Positions 12,820 through 24,486 of a stretch of DNA of 64,000 nt are shown piece after piece. Position numbers and translations under genes: made by a program. Under the pieces are notes generated by a model. That model saw nothing but the letters and a program-made list of their open reading frames with translations, ran no database searches and was not told the DNA's origin. The first letter of the stretch is position 1; each line of letters begins with the position of its first letter. The stretch is from Gyromitra esculenta (Eukaryota; Ascomycota; Pezizomycetes; Pezizales; Discinaceae): positions 868,001 through 932,000 of the forward strand of contig JBCAML010000012.1 of the NCBI GenBank assembly GCA_038503075.1. Direction: 5' to 3'.

Positions 12820-15800
12820 AAAAATTATAAAGAATTAAAGGTACCCGGGTTGTATGTTGGTGTATGTGTAATGAAAGAATTCAAGGAACTGAAGAAGTTC
12901 CAGTGGGTATATAATAGTATATGGGGCGGGTATGCCTTTTTGCTTTCGGTCGACTGACGCTAGGGCTTGAGAGGAAGATGTCCAAGACCAAGAAGAAAAT
13001 CAAACAAACTAAATGAAGGGAATGGAAAAACCGACAGCACACACAGTACGAAAAGAGGATCTAAAGGAAAGAAAAGAGGGTGGAGATAGGGAAGGATAGT
13101 GGACAAGAAACCACGAAGAGATGGGCGGGACAGTGGGGGAAGAAGAGGGAAGTGAAGAAGGGCAGGTTGCTGGCCGCAGCTGGCTTCTTAGTTAGGGAAA
13201 GCGAGCAGCAATTGGATGCCCGGAAAAGAAAAAAGGTCATAAGAGGAAAAAAGCAAGAAAATGGCAAAAAGAGATATTCCAATCAATTAATTGCTGATAG
13301 TGGGAGGGTGGGCAGCATGGGTCGACATGGCGATGTGGTTAGATGGCTAGGAGATTGAGAACCGAACGATCCACACCACAAAACTCGCTCGCACCCCTCC
13401 CAACTCTCACACAACCAGGGCTTAGAACAGAGCAGCCACCCTGCACGTGCTTGGATCGTCCGTATTCAGCCAATTATCGCTCCACTGTGGTGGTCGGAAG
13501 GGAACAAGGCCTAATGTGCATGGTGGAATTGGACAAAAACTGATCGCGTTTCTGCACTTGACGAAAGTGGTATGTACGAGAACGGTTGGGAGCCCAATAA
13601 AGTAACAGAAGTGAATGGTGACCGAACCTGATCTTGCTGTGTTGACTTTCTGCCTCCAACGACATCCATCCATACACCATGCCATGCATACGGGTGCAGC
13701 CAGAGGAACCTGGTGGAGAGACATCCATCGTCCATACAACTTAGCAGATTCCACCGCCTCAGCGAGAGAGAGAGAGAGAGAGTTTTTCTCGCCGCTGAGC
13801 ACAGGCATAAGCTGGAGATGTGCGAAGGTATTATCCCCACGATCCGCCAATCCAGTTCGAAGCACGGGTTCCGCCGTAGTCATTGTTGTCGTGGACGTTG
13901 ACATGGGTTGACCCAATCCAACACCGATAAGTAACGATATGCTGATAGACCATCGCTATGGCCCATCAGCTACAGTAGAGTGACCGGCCAGATCTCTGAC
14001 CCATAATCAACTAATTGTTAACTCCAATATTTCAGGCGGCGGCGACTCTTCTCAGGAGCATCTCCGCCCCCTCTCCACCACAGCCGGGCCTCTTCGGCCA
14101 CTATGGCTAGAGATATTCAGATGGCACGGCTATGCGCCACTGCCCCCCAGCAACCATCCTAACAGCACGCACGCAACTAAGCTTAGATTCCCAAAAACAA
14201 CTTTCTGTATTTTGACCACCTCAGTTGTAATAAACAACATTTCGTCATCTATTCAAATAATTTTAACTTCGCCACCCTGATGAATTTGGCATCTTGCCTC
14301 TGATGGTGCGGTTTGCCGCCCATGCATTGCAGAAGTTGGTGTTGCATTGCGCAACAGACCAAAACAGCTGAACAAGACAACAACGCCAGAAGAGGTCATA
14401 GAGAAGAAAAAACTCCAAAGGTTCGCTCCGTTGATTGTTCACTCCACCACTACACCACCCGCACTGATCCAAAAAAAGGCATTCGCTCACAAAAAAAGCA
14501 AAACGGCACTGAGCACCAAACGGGCAGGGGACCAAGCAGAGCTGAACAGGGAAATTCCCTGTTAATCTCGTTGCAGCCGTGTCTTGACTGGGACACCAAC
14601 TGCGAGCTCCGTGGGGTCATCTTTACCCATGCACGAGACTGCGCATGTGTAGAATGGGGTCTTTCTTAGAGCATGGTGTGGGGATGCCGCAGGGTTCTAT
14701 CGAACAGATTGTCTACTTACCAATTGCCGGTCGACGAAATGTGATGCAGCCAGACGGTCAGGGCGCTAAGACATCCCACTTGCGCAGGAACAGGAAAATG
14801 CCTAACTTTTATCAGGTATAGGCGAGAATTTCCCATCCATCCATTGACCCCCAGTTCTTCTCGCACGCGAAGAAAATTTCCTTTTACCCCAGAAGTAGAT
14901 AAACGATTAGACCCAGATATCGTCAATAGCGTTCCTGGGGCCGTTCTCCAGTTCGTCTGCGGCCGGTCTTGGGGCCGGGCCTATCGAACGTATCATTGAT
15001 CCCGCAATCTGGCCTTTTCGCTTCTATCAGTCTCTGATCATCAACGTCAGTGAATGCTGCACTGTTACATAAAACCGTCGGTACGTTGTGCATTTGGTGC
15101 ATTGTGATTCCGTAAGAAATATGCTTCATAAGAAAGCGAAACTATTTCTACAACATAATATTCGTATGCTTCAAGAAAGTTTGACAACAGAAACTGATTC
15201 TTTTTTTCTCACGAGCCACGACCGATGGGAAATAAAACGAATAGAGGGAATAGTGATATTTCTTCCCAAAATAGAAACCTGCATCATATCGCTGCGATGC
15301 AGCACGCCGCAATTTACCAGAAAACAAGATCAACCAACCCAAACGAACCAACTGACGGGCTCCACACACCCAACCAAGAAACCTAACCGGCGTTCCTGAC
15401 GATCTCTTTCCGTAAGCTAATTGTAGCCCCCAGAACACATTTTTCGAGACCCACGGGAAGAGGATTCGGTATTCTCTGCCGTCAACTCCATGCGATCCCG
15501 AAAGCTCAAGCCGCAAGGCGAGAAACAAAGATGCCTCAGTTCTCTTTTTGCCTTACTTTAAACAGGGATCGGAGAGTAATGAGGAATGAATGTACCGAAG
15601 CCAGGAGCACCCGACAGAGTAAGAATGGAAAAAAAAGAACCGAATCCTGGGAAACAACGATGACCAGTGCAGAGAGTGTTGCAACTATTCTCATTTTACC
15701 GGCCATCACTATCAACCATTAGCTTTGTGATATCCTTATCACAAACGCGTAACGCAGTTGCATTTCTGACAGAAAACAAGATGCAATTGTATAAACGAAG

Positions 15801-17281
15801 AGATGGGTGGTGACACACCACCCCATAAAGAGAGAGGTTATGCAGGCAACCAACTATAACATCAGATTAGTATGCCTAAGATATCCGGGCGCTTGCGACC
15901 AAGCACATCGAACACCAGTCGGTGAAGAAAGAGACTGGTCACCAAAAAAGCAGAGGCCAGAATATACACAGAAGCTGTGAGCTTCGGTTGGCTCATGATG
16001 GCGTCGTATCCGCCAAGTGTCATTAAACTATTCTACGCTTTCCAACCATAGAGAATTTTTGTTTGTACCCAACTTTATCTGGGCTATTTTGAGGTTGTTA
16101 GACCAGAGTGTTGGAATTTTTTTTTCTTTTCCTAGCAAACGGCGATGCAGCCTAGGCGAGGGATGGGTTATTCTGGTAAGAGCCAATGACTGACGTGAGA
16201 AGATCAATGATACCTTCCTCGATAAACTAACGAATGGTAGGTAATCGAATGAGCATCTGATACCCACTGGTGGATAAGTGGAGATCTGGGAAGAGGCGAT
16301 GGGGTAAGTAGATACGGCGCGTAGGCACTTCATTGCCCAAGGCGGGCGGCAAAGTAGATTTCGTGAATAATACCTAATTCAACTGTGTCGTCATTCGTCT
16401 CCGAAGGTTCACTTCGCTCCATCCGGATCATGCCTTCCTCCACCGAGCGTCCTGCCTGTTTCTCCGCGTACTCCGCGCGGTCAGCGGCAGTCTATGGCAT
16501 TAACGATCACGGGCTTGTATCTATGGATTTCTTTATTCGTTCTTTTCCTGATCTCAACTTTCCCTATCTATCTATCTCGAGAGATGAAACGGCAGAGGGC
16601 GTTTACTCCACCGTCATCACATTATTCAAGACCGGACAGCAGAGGAGAACGGTGGTGAATCATTAGAGACACCGCGCGTGCCTCCGTCCATCCGTCTTGT
16701 TTCTGCAGGCAGGCTCATGACATAGACGACATGAAGAGACGGGAACCCGCCGACGAGAAGCGGGACAGAAACAGGAGAGAACCGCCGTTTCCGATCCACG
16801 GGACAGGAATAACAGCCAACGGGGCTGTTCCCTCGAGTCAGGTGACGAACAAGCTCTGTCCAGGGTTCAACGGGCGATCCCGTCGCACATCTGTATCATG
16901 CCAAGCAAAAAAAGGTACCTGCTGCACCCCAAGCCCTAATAGCAGTCCCACGCGAAAATTTCGCCGCCCTCGCCCCAGACAAAACGCGACGTCGCTCCTG
17001 AACCCTCTCTTTTCTTCTCTGTGCGGCGATTCGCCTTACCCGTGTTGCCCGTCCGCTTTTTATCAGTGGTGTAGAGTTACGACTCCGACGAGCGTCCGGC
17101 GAATCACAGAGAAAATTTTAATTGCAGATGAAGCCTTCCTCCGGCCTTTCCTACGGTTCATAGCTCCTCGTTGTAGGGGGGCGACGGTTGGGAAGTGGTG
17201 AGGAGATTCGTACATTTAGACCCAATATGAGTTTGGTTTTATGGATTATCTTGGAGAAAACCAAGAATTTAGAATTACAAT

Positions 17282-17309
17282 TTAATATTTATTTATTTAT
17301 TTATTTATT
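17282..17309. repeat. TTTA tetranucleotide repeat
   Basis: About six tandem TTTA units in A/T-rich DNA. Confidence 0.7.
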
Positions 17310-18291
17310 TGTCTTCGTCCGCCCCACCAGAGTGTTTCAATACTGTTGCCATTTAAGCTTCTGCATTTATTTGTTTTTTCGTTCGGGAACGTGTCCAGGC
17401 TTTGCCGGTCAATCTATCTAGAACCCTGAAAGGGTACACTGCATCGGACGGTCGAAATTGTCCAGCCTTCAATTGCAAGTAATAAACTGGCCTACTCTCC
17501 GAAAATAAACCTGCACTTCCCATACAAGCCATCGATGGATTCCGGCATCTCGTCGTCCAAGCCCCAATTGCCATCGGGAAAATAGAGATCGACACTGCGA
17601 TATATTCCCTTTAATTAGCGTCGTGTGTCTGCTACTTTACGATATACAGTAATGACGCTCTAGAAGGCTCCCCCCAAGGATTCAGTATTCCATCATATCT
17701 CCAGATCTTTCCCTCCAACTCTGAAACACCCTCAAACGCTTCATATCAGCCTGTGGAAGGCCCGATGCCGGCGGGCGGAAGAAATCAACACATAAAACCG
17801 CCAACCCACCAACTTATCTCCCTCCATCTGCCAGGTCTAGCACCTGCATATGTGTGCTCTCTAGTGCTTCTAATGTACCGCTTCCAGGGCAGATGGGGGG
17901 GGCGTTGACGTAGGTGATACACAGCAACGTTGACCCATTCCAACGATATCCATCTCGTCTCCACATCCCACGAGGATGCGCGCCCCCGCACACCAAACCC
18001 GCGGTTGCATTCCCTTCTTTTCTTCCTCTTCTCTCGTCTTCACCCGGTAAGTGAATTCTCCGTCTTTTCTGGCAAGCATTCTCAAAACAAAGCAAATACG
18101 GTAGAAGAAACGAGTCTAGCTTCAAACCTTCTCAACTCCCATCTGATGAAGGGTTTCCTTCTCGATGGGCTGCAGCTACAATTACGACAAGAAGAAGAAA
18201 AGTCCAACTGCCAGCGGATGGATGCCATTAGTTGTGTGTTGATGACCTATCATAAACGGCACCTAGAGTATTATAGTTATGTAGAGTATCA

Positions 18292-18317
18292 CCATCCCAT
18301 CCCATCCCATCCCATCC
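18292..18317. repeat. CATCC pentanucleotide repeat
   Basis: Five perfect tandem CATCC copies. Confidence 0.85.
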
Positions 18318-19319
18318 CTATACAAACCTCCCTGGTCCCTGAATGCTAGAGAGAAGAGAAGCAAAAAAAAAAAAAAAACATCCAAGGTTTCGAGATGCGT
18401 TTCCCCCACCTTTCGAGTGCCCCTTCCCTTCGGAGATCGGCTATCAAACCCATCTCGTCTGATACGTCTCGACCCTTCCAATGGAACACGAGGAGGTGTC
18501 TGCGTAGGTGCTAGTTAGCAGGATATCTGTCCGGTCTGTGCTTTGCATGTTTTTCCAACGACAATAATTCCCACTGCCCTTGACCAGCCCCATCACAGCC
18601 GGGGGATATTTCTAGTTTCTGATTACACATGTACCAAATGATTTTTTTTTTTGTCCTTTCCCTCCACGGGTTACGTTTGTGTTCAAAAAATCTGATGCAC
18701 CTCGGCTACATGTATGGGTAGGGTATCGGTATCCCCCCATCGCCAACTCCCCTTCTGCAGCCTAGCAGCTCGGATATCTTCGACGGGAGACAAGAACAAC
18801 TGTCACTCGCCACTAGGCCGTCTCTATCCTAGTCCTGTGAAGCATACCACAGACAACAGATAGCGGTTTCACTAGCGAGCATAAATCTGTATGAGGTAAG
18901 TTATAACCGGGCTGCCAGTAAATATACCCGCAAATGTGGGAAGTATAAGGAAACCTTGTTTTGGCAGGAGTATTCGTTGGTCTGTGCTTCAAGTAATTTA
19001 GCGTTTCGGAGCTTATACACCCAACGATGATGGTTGGAAGTGAGAAAAATGGAACACATATTGGTATCATATATCTAACGATATTCATTATGCTCTTGGC
19101 AGTGATTCTATGGAGGAAAATGCCTCAAAGAAGAAGAAAACAAAGCCAACGAACGAACACATTTTTTCCAACCTAGCAATATTCCATCCGTCTTCCCAAA
19201 CTCCTCATCATTGTCACATGACCTTTTTTTTTTCTTGTGAAAGTAATCAGATCCGCATGATGTCGTAAATCATCTAAACAAACAACGGGATATCTATCTC
19301 CCTGCAGTTTTTTATATTT

Positions 19320-20580
19320 TTATTCTCCCTGCAAATCGCCAACCTTCTCCAGCTTGCCCATGTCCTTCTTTTCGCCTCTCTCGCCAATGATCCTGATCCT
19401 ATCCAATCTGACTTTCTCCCCTTCTTCCTTCTCGACGTCCTCGAAGAACACGGTGAGTGAGCTCACGTTCTGGAACTTGACGAAACGCATAGGAACATCT
19501 GCGGTTCCAGTTTTCTTATCCCAATCCTCAGGTTTAAGTACAATGCTTTGAGTTGGTGGGTGTTCTTGAGCGTCATCAAATGATAGAATATTCGGAGTGT
19601 TGGGGAAGAACTTAATCGTCCTTGGACGAAAAGGAATATCGTCGTCGTCATCTTCTGGTGCTGGCGGGCAGGACGTGATCTGGATGGTGTGTATCTTGAC
19701 AGTAGACTGAAACGGAATAAACAGCATTAACTGCTCGTCAGTATCGGACTCGACCCAATCAGGCCCTTGAGAGCTATCTTTTTCTTTCCCTTTACCACTG
19801 GTAACCTTTCTACTAGGCTCGGTGGGATCAAATAAGGTTCTGACGCCACCAAAGTCGAGATCCGCGTTCATGAGGTCCAACCCTTTGATCTCAACCTGGT
19901 CCGTGACGTCCGTGTAGCCTTTCGGGAGTGCACGGCCGGTCCAGGAAGACGAAGACGAGGAAGAGGCTGAGGGGGCAGCAAAGCCGCCAGTCGCAGAAGT
20001 TGAGCCAGTTGAATTGATAGCTTCAGCCTCAGCTGCGAGCTTTTGGACGACGCTAGTGAGAGCAGGAATGTTGGCGCCTTGAACACGCTCTACTTCTTCT
20101 CCACCCTTGAAAACAATGAAAGTTGGCATACTATAAAGCGTTAGATGAGTATATTGGCTTCCGTTCAGTGAGCTCCAAATAGTTGAAGGTGGAGAGTAAC
20201 TGACGCCGTGACATCATATATCCGTGAGAGCTCCCCGTTCTGGTCGACGTCGCATTTTGCGAAGGCGATTTTTCCCACGGAAGTAAGCTTATTTGATAGC
20301 TTTTCGTAGATGGGTGAAATGGCCTTGCAAGGACCACACCAAACAGCGGTAACTGTAGAAGCCGTAGAAACATGATCAGTACTTTGCTAGTCTCGTGGGA
20401 AACATATGGATGGGTGAAACCGTGTTTGTAATAGGGAGAGTCGAAACAAGCTCACAAACAGAACGAGGACAGAAGAAAATAAATTTACTAACAGTCAATA
20501 ATGACAACGGTTGAAGATTGGATTAATTGTGTGAGTTGACCAGCGCTGGTAATAGTAATAATAGAAGATTGTGATGACAT
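19320..20580 (-). CDS. Thioredoxin-like protein with C-terminal PITH domain (TXNL1 type)
   Basis: Three exons, 20493-20580, 20205-20352 and 19320-20130, join in frame to 348 aa. The N-terminal thioredoxin fold carries the redox motif WCGPC (Cys35 and Cys38) and the cis-proline loop AMPTFIVFKGG, which is built across the second splice junction. After an Ala/Ser linker, about residues 165-330 form a PITH domain (the proteasome-interacting thioredoxin domain), including the LDLMNADLDFGG-like entry and the RFVKFQNVSSLTVFFE strand. In other eukaryotes TXNL1 docks on the 26S proteasome lid and works as a cytosolic and nuclear disulfide reductase; that role here is inferred from family. The start ATG at 20580 fits thioredoxin lengths. 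A bipartite TCAC element lies about 200 bp upstream (20777). Confidence 0.92.
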
Positions 20581-20776
20581 CGTAGCGATTTTAAAGACTA
20601 GTGGAAACGGAGGAAGATGATAGGTGATTTGAAGCGGCGCTGAGAGGAGACGCGTCGTGATGGTGTTGAGGAGCTGTGGTGTAGAGAGTGAGGTGACGTT
20701 GCGGGGCCACTAGAGTGTGGGGTCGTGACGCCTTTACTCAGCGCCAGCACGTGACAACAAATAAGCTTTTTCTGCT

Positions 20777-20793
20777 TCACGAACTATCACTCA
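20777..20793 (+). promoter_or_regulatory. Bipartite element, variant TCAC-N6-TCACTCA
   Basis: Both TCAC half-sites are perfect with 10-bp period and spacer GAACTA. The last base is A instead of G. It lies about 200 bp upstream of the thioredoxin-PITH start codon, so it is the most promoter-like copy. Confidence 0.45.
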
Positions 20794-20943
20794 TTACAAC
20801 ATTTTCAATAAATTATGTAGCCCTGTGAGATGTACGCTACAGATGACCCCATGCCGGGGAAGATGCGAAAGTAGTTTACGAGTTTGTAAGCTCCCTAGTG
20901 TAAAAATATCAATTAAGAGTCCTGTCTTCTAACTTACGGTGTC

Positions 20944-21156
20944 GGGATGGAACCCTCTCATAACATGCAGCGTCATCTTGAGAGAATTCTCGGTCTCCTT
21001 GTAGCTAATGGTACTCGAATTCCCACTCTCATAGCCCAGCTTGACTATGTACGAGACGGTCTTGGCTCTGTGGCTAAATCTGCTGCGAATGGTATTCTGG
21101 CCAAAGCTTTGTGCATGCAGGTAGCAGAAGTTTAGGCTTAGGTCTGAGGGCTTCAA
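20944..21156. other. Ambiguous coding-like patch, strand unclear
   Basis: Plus strand, 20947-21135: an intact 62-codon ORF with a helical, Leu/Ala-rich product (LERILGLLVANG..AKSAANGILAKAL). Minus strand: an ORF from 21156 reaches a perfect donor (GTAAGTTAG) after FHPDT. Skipping about 43 bases to TACACTAG continues in frame as GAYKLVNYFRIFPGMGS and then a stop. Both readings look protein-like and neither is recognised. It could be a small gene on either strand, or an old gene fragment. Confidence 0.25.
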
Positions 21157-21463
21157 ACTCGAGTAAGTAGTAGTAGGTATCTATAACGGGGATTGAGCAA
21201 TTTCATCTCTATTACCAAGTATTCTCCCTTAATGTGATGGCTTGGTCCCCCCCCAAAAAAACACTCTGCCTACCTCACCTCAAGGAAGGGAATTCGTTCT
21301 GGGCATGTAGTTAATTATGAAGAAAAATTGGCAAACTCTAACCGTATTAAGAGAAATGACTATATATAGTATTAGTTGGGTTTAAAGCCTCGAAATCATC
21401 ACCTTTTTTTATTTAGAAACGCTGAGTGATGGATCTCTCGACCATTTTTGTTTCGACCATTAC

Positions 21464-21480
21464 TCACGAAATATCACTCG
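21464..21480 (+). promoter_or_regulatory. Bipartite element TCAC-N6-TCACTCG
   Basis: Perfect copy with spacer GAAATA. It shares its spacer with the copy at 5508. Confidence 0.5.
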
Positions 21481-22513
21481 GATATGATTTTGATAAATCT
21501 GCGATAGTATTAGATATTTGAAATTGATACGTATAACCTATACCTATCAATCCTTTAGTGCTCTTCCTAGAGTAAGCGATCGATTTAAAATTCTATATAT
21601 ACCGTGGCCACTTCTACCAATAACAGCCCGTAACGCCATAAACCAATCATCAAAGAATTCATACGTCATACATCCAATAAGATTCGCTGGGCGTTTGTTC
21701 CGAGAGCTAAATATAAAATCGGGTACTGATGCAAGAAATATATGCAGTCTTTCGCGTGGGTTCCAATTAAAATAGGGATTATCTCCAAAAGCACCAACCT
21801 CATGCAGCGTTCAGTTTTTTTCTAAAAGGGGTGACGTAGTCTATCCTACTGATCTAATTTTGTTTTTCTTCTTTCCTAGATTAGCGGGCTCCTTCGTAGT
21901 TTTGTAATTCGTGCCCTGGATGGTAAATAGATGATGAATCGTGAATCGGGTTTTCTTTGTTTACCTCTTATCCGCGTCTACTGATTTGACTAGAACAGAT
22001 TCTGGGCACGTATTGGGTTCTGGGAGGGCTGTGCATGAGGCTTAGTGCTGCATGAGTGAATCAAGTATTTATCTAGAGTGTGATTTTTCGCGAAAGATAC
22101 CCAATGGAAACGAGATACGGAGCTATCGCGGTGCACGATGTTGAGTGGCTAAACTTTGGCTTCTTGCGGGGATGCTTGTAGCTATCCGGGATCATTTGGC
22201 GTTTTTAGGCGTTTTGTGAAGAAGAAAGGGGCGATGTCTGATATTTGGAAATGACGTCCCGGATGTAACCCTGAGATAAATAGTTAATTGAGATGCATAG
22301 GAAATCTCAATTGGGAAACTAATATATTAAATTTTCGGCATATTCATAGATAGTAAGATATTTGGGTCAGGGCTGCTACAAACCTTTTCCCGTACAAGTC
22401 GGCCTGGCCATGATCCCTTAGGTACTTCCCTTGACTTGAGTAGAAGAATGACTTGAAGCGAAGCTAGCATAAAGAAAACGTGGTAAAAATACTATGAGTG
22501 GGTTAATACATCT

Positions 22514-22981
22514 CTATGTAGAGGATACGGTGTCTACTACCTCTTCCTCCTCCGTAGCGTGTATATCCAACGGACCAGCCCACGTCCTCCAAACACCCTC
22601 ATTGATATCACACCACTCCAAAATCCCTTCGTCAGCAGCATATTTCATGAAAAGTTCTGTAATCTCGTTCCTTAATGTCTCTGGGATCAATGCCAGAATA
22701 GCTTGTTTTTGATCTAGGGAGTACTTAATCCTACTGTCCAAGTATGCAATGTCCTGTTTGATCTTGTTAGCATCCTCTTCAGTGAGTGGGATAGTCCTGG
22801 GGATATAATTATTGGAGTGACACGGGAGTCCGTGGAGAAAAGATATAAGCTCTTTGCGTAGGCTTATGATTTCGCGTAGTTTGGACTGGACAATCTTGAG
22901 CTGTTTTTCGTTGCTGTTGTATTCGTTAATTTTCTCGAGTAGATCCTCGGGGACTGGGAATGGAGATATAGACTGGGACAT
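22514..22981 (-). CDS. Hypothetical 155-aa coiled-coil protein
   Basis: A single uninterrupted ORF. The product is not recognised. It has heptad-like charged helices over most of its length (LLEKINEYNSNEKQLKIVQSKL and IKQDIAYLDSRIKY regions), a more hydrophobic middle and an acidic end (ATEEEEVVD). No signal peptide or membrane segment. Codon use looks normal and the ORF has no broken frames. The ATG at 22981 is the first in frame. The neighbours (thioredoxin-PITH and TFIIF alpha) give no functional hint. A lineage-specific gene is the simplest reading; a further exon cannot be excluded. Confidence 0.5.
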   Translation of the reverse strand: MSQSISPFPVPEDLLEKINEYNSNEKQLKIVQSKLREIISLRKELISFLHGLPCHSNNYIPRTIPLTEEDANKIKQDIAYLDSRIKYSLDQKQAILALIPETLRNEITELFMKYAADEGILEWCDINEGVWRTWAGPLDIHATEEEEVVDTVSST

Positions 22982-24486
22982 GACTAATGTGGTAATGAGC
23001 TTAGTTGAATCTCTTTGTACGTGGTTGGAGGGTGTTGGGAGCGAGAAAGAATTGGTGGAGGGTAGAGCAATGGTCTTTATAATTATAGTCGGATTTAGTA
23101 TGTACGTTTTTATTTCATCTTGAAGCTATAATGGCGATAGATTCAACCTCTGGGTTTGAAAACGTAACTTGGTGTATATATTTTATAGTGTTGATGATGG
23201 GACCTAACTTGAAAAGCTACATGCTGTAACATATATACTATGGAGCTAGCAATGATCTCCAAGAACCGGTACTCTTTGGAAACAGCAAAGGAAGTGGAAG
23301 TGGAACGAACATAGCGGAAGACTAACTTACATGTAGTTTTAGTCGTGGAATTGGCTATGCAAAAGAGACATAAGGTAAACAGCAATGGTAAGAGCTTTTC
23401 TTCATGCACTCGTACAGAGGCCAATGGATAATGGGAAAGATCTGCATCAACTGGAGAAAGTGCAAGGCCAGTGACGCAATAGAATCGGGTATACAAACAC
23501 AGAACCTAACCCTAAGTTGAAAAAAAGAGGTCGAAAGCGCAATAACACTGGTAGATAAAGGTACTAAGCAGGTTTTCGCCGAAAGAATGAAGCTACATAG
23601 AAAAGGTGGTAGAACTGTTTTTGGTTTCTTGGCTTGGGCTGGTCGAGGTGTTACATGTAATTGGGTGGTGGTTAGGCGTACATGCTAGGCAGAATGAATG
23701 AAATCGCAGTGAAGCAAGTATAGGGATATAAGGGTAATACGTAAACGAATGTGATGAATACATGCGTACCTGTAGTTTAGCTGGGTTTGATTCCTGCTAC
23801 ACTGATATGATACGTGAGTTTTTCAGGGCTGGGATTTGGGAACCCTGAAGTATGCTGTATGTATGAGAGCTAGATTTTACTTGAGTTTTCGAAGAAGTAT
23901 TGATATTGAGACGGAATTTTTTTAGTAGGGTGATAATCGAAAGGTGATAAGACCTGGAATGGGTTACCTATAAACCGTATGAGAAGTTGATAGCTAAGTG
24001 AGAGATATTGGTAAGTATTTTCGGGTGAATGGATGGACTAGCTACATAGCGGCGTAAAAAGAACAAACGTGACTTATGATTTGCATTTCTGACTGTTTGG
24101 TAGTATAGTGAGGTGGTTTCGATCTGAGTCCGATTAAGCTTGTGGAATAGTATATAAAGGAATGTATGCATAAAGTCACCGTGGCTAACGCTAATGGCTT
24201 GTTTAGGGTAGAGATATTCTTATATCGGTATGAGTATTTAGTAATTATTATAAGTGACGTTAATATTATAGAATTGTGCGCCATAATGCTAGCTAACACG
24301 GTAGCTTTCAAAGAAACCATACTGTATAAGATACTTCAACTCTCGTAGACTAGTGAATTCGAACATATACGAAAAAATAAAGACATTCAAAAACGAAGGG
24401 GAAAGAATAAGTGGGCTGCTTTTGGAGTTGGTCCCCTTACCAACCTGCAAAATTTAGGCGGCCAGCGCGTGTAACCTGATAATATC
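22982..24486. other. Intergenic, 1.5 kb, no gene seen
   Basis: A/T-rich DNA with two TACATGTA palindromes (23328-23335 and 23652-23659). Nothing else recognisable. It is both the upstream region of the 155-aa gene and the 3' flank of TFIIF alpha. Confidence 0.5.

Larger units (their letters stand above)
12820..19319. other. Gene-free region of about 6.5 kb upstream of the Msn2-like gene
   Basis: No convincing gene. The longest open frames (for example 156 codons at 16731-17201) lack motifs, splice partners and normal codon use. The region holds a GA run (13767-13783), a TTTA run (17282-17309), a CATCC pentamer array (18292-18317) and one TACATGTA (18707-18714). The half nearest 12.8 kb is probably promoter and leader of the regulator. 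The stretch near 19.2 kb is 3' flank of the thioredoxin-like gene. Confidence 0.45.
20581..22513. other. Intergenic, about 1.9 kb, with one ambiguous small coding-like patch
   Basis: It contains the upstream region of the thioredoxin-like gene, two bipartite elements (20777 and 21464) and a coding-like patch at 20944-21156 (listed separately). The rest is A/T-rich with no gene visible. Confidence 0.45.

Noticed and set aside
16731..17201. 156-codon + strand ORF
   Set aside because: Arg/Pro/Ser-rich product, no motif, no splice partner, codon use unlike the real genes; a chance frame in a GC-richer patch.
23781..23801. Second B-box-like GGTTTGATTCC
   Set aside because: No A box at proper distance and no tRNA fold.
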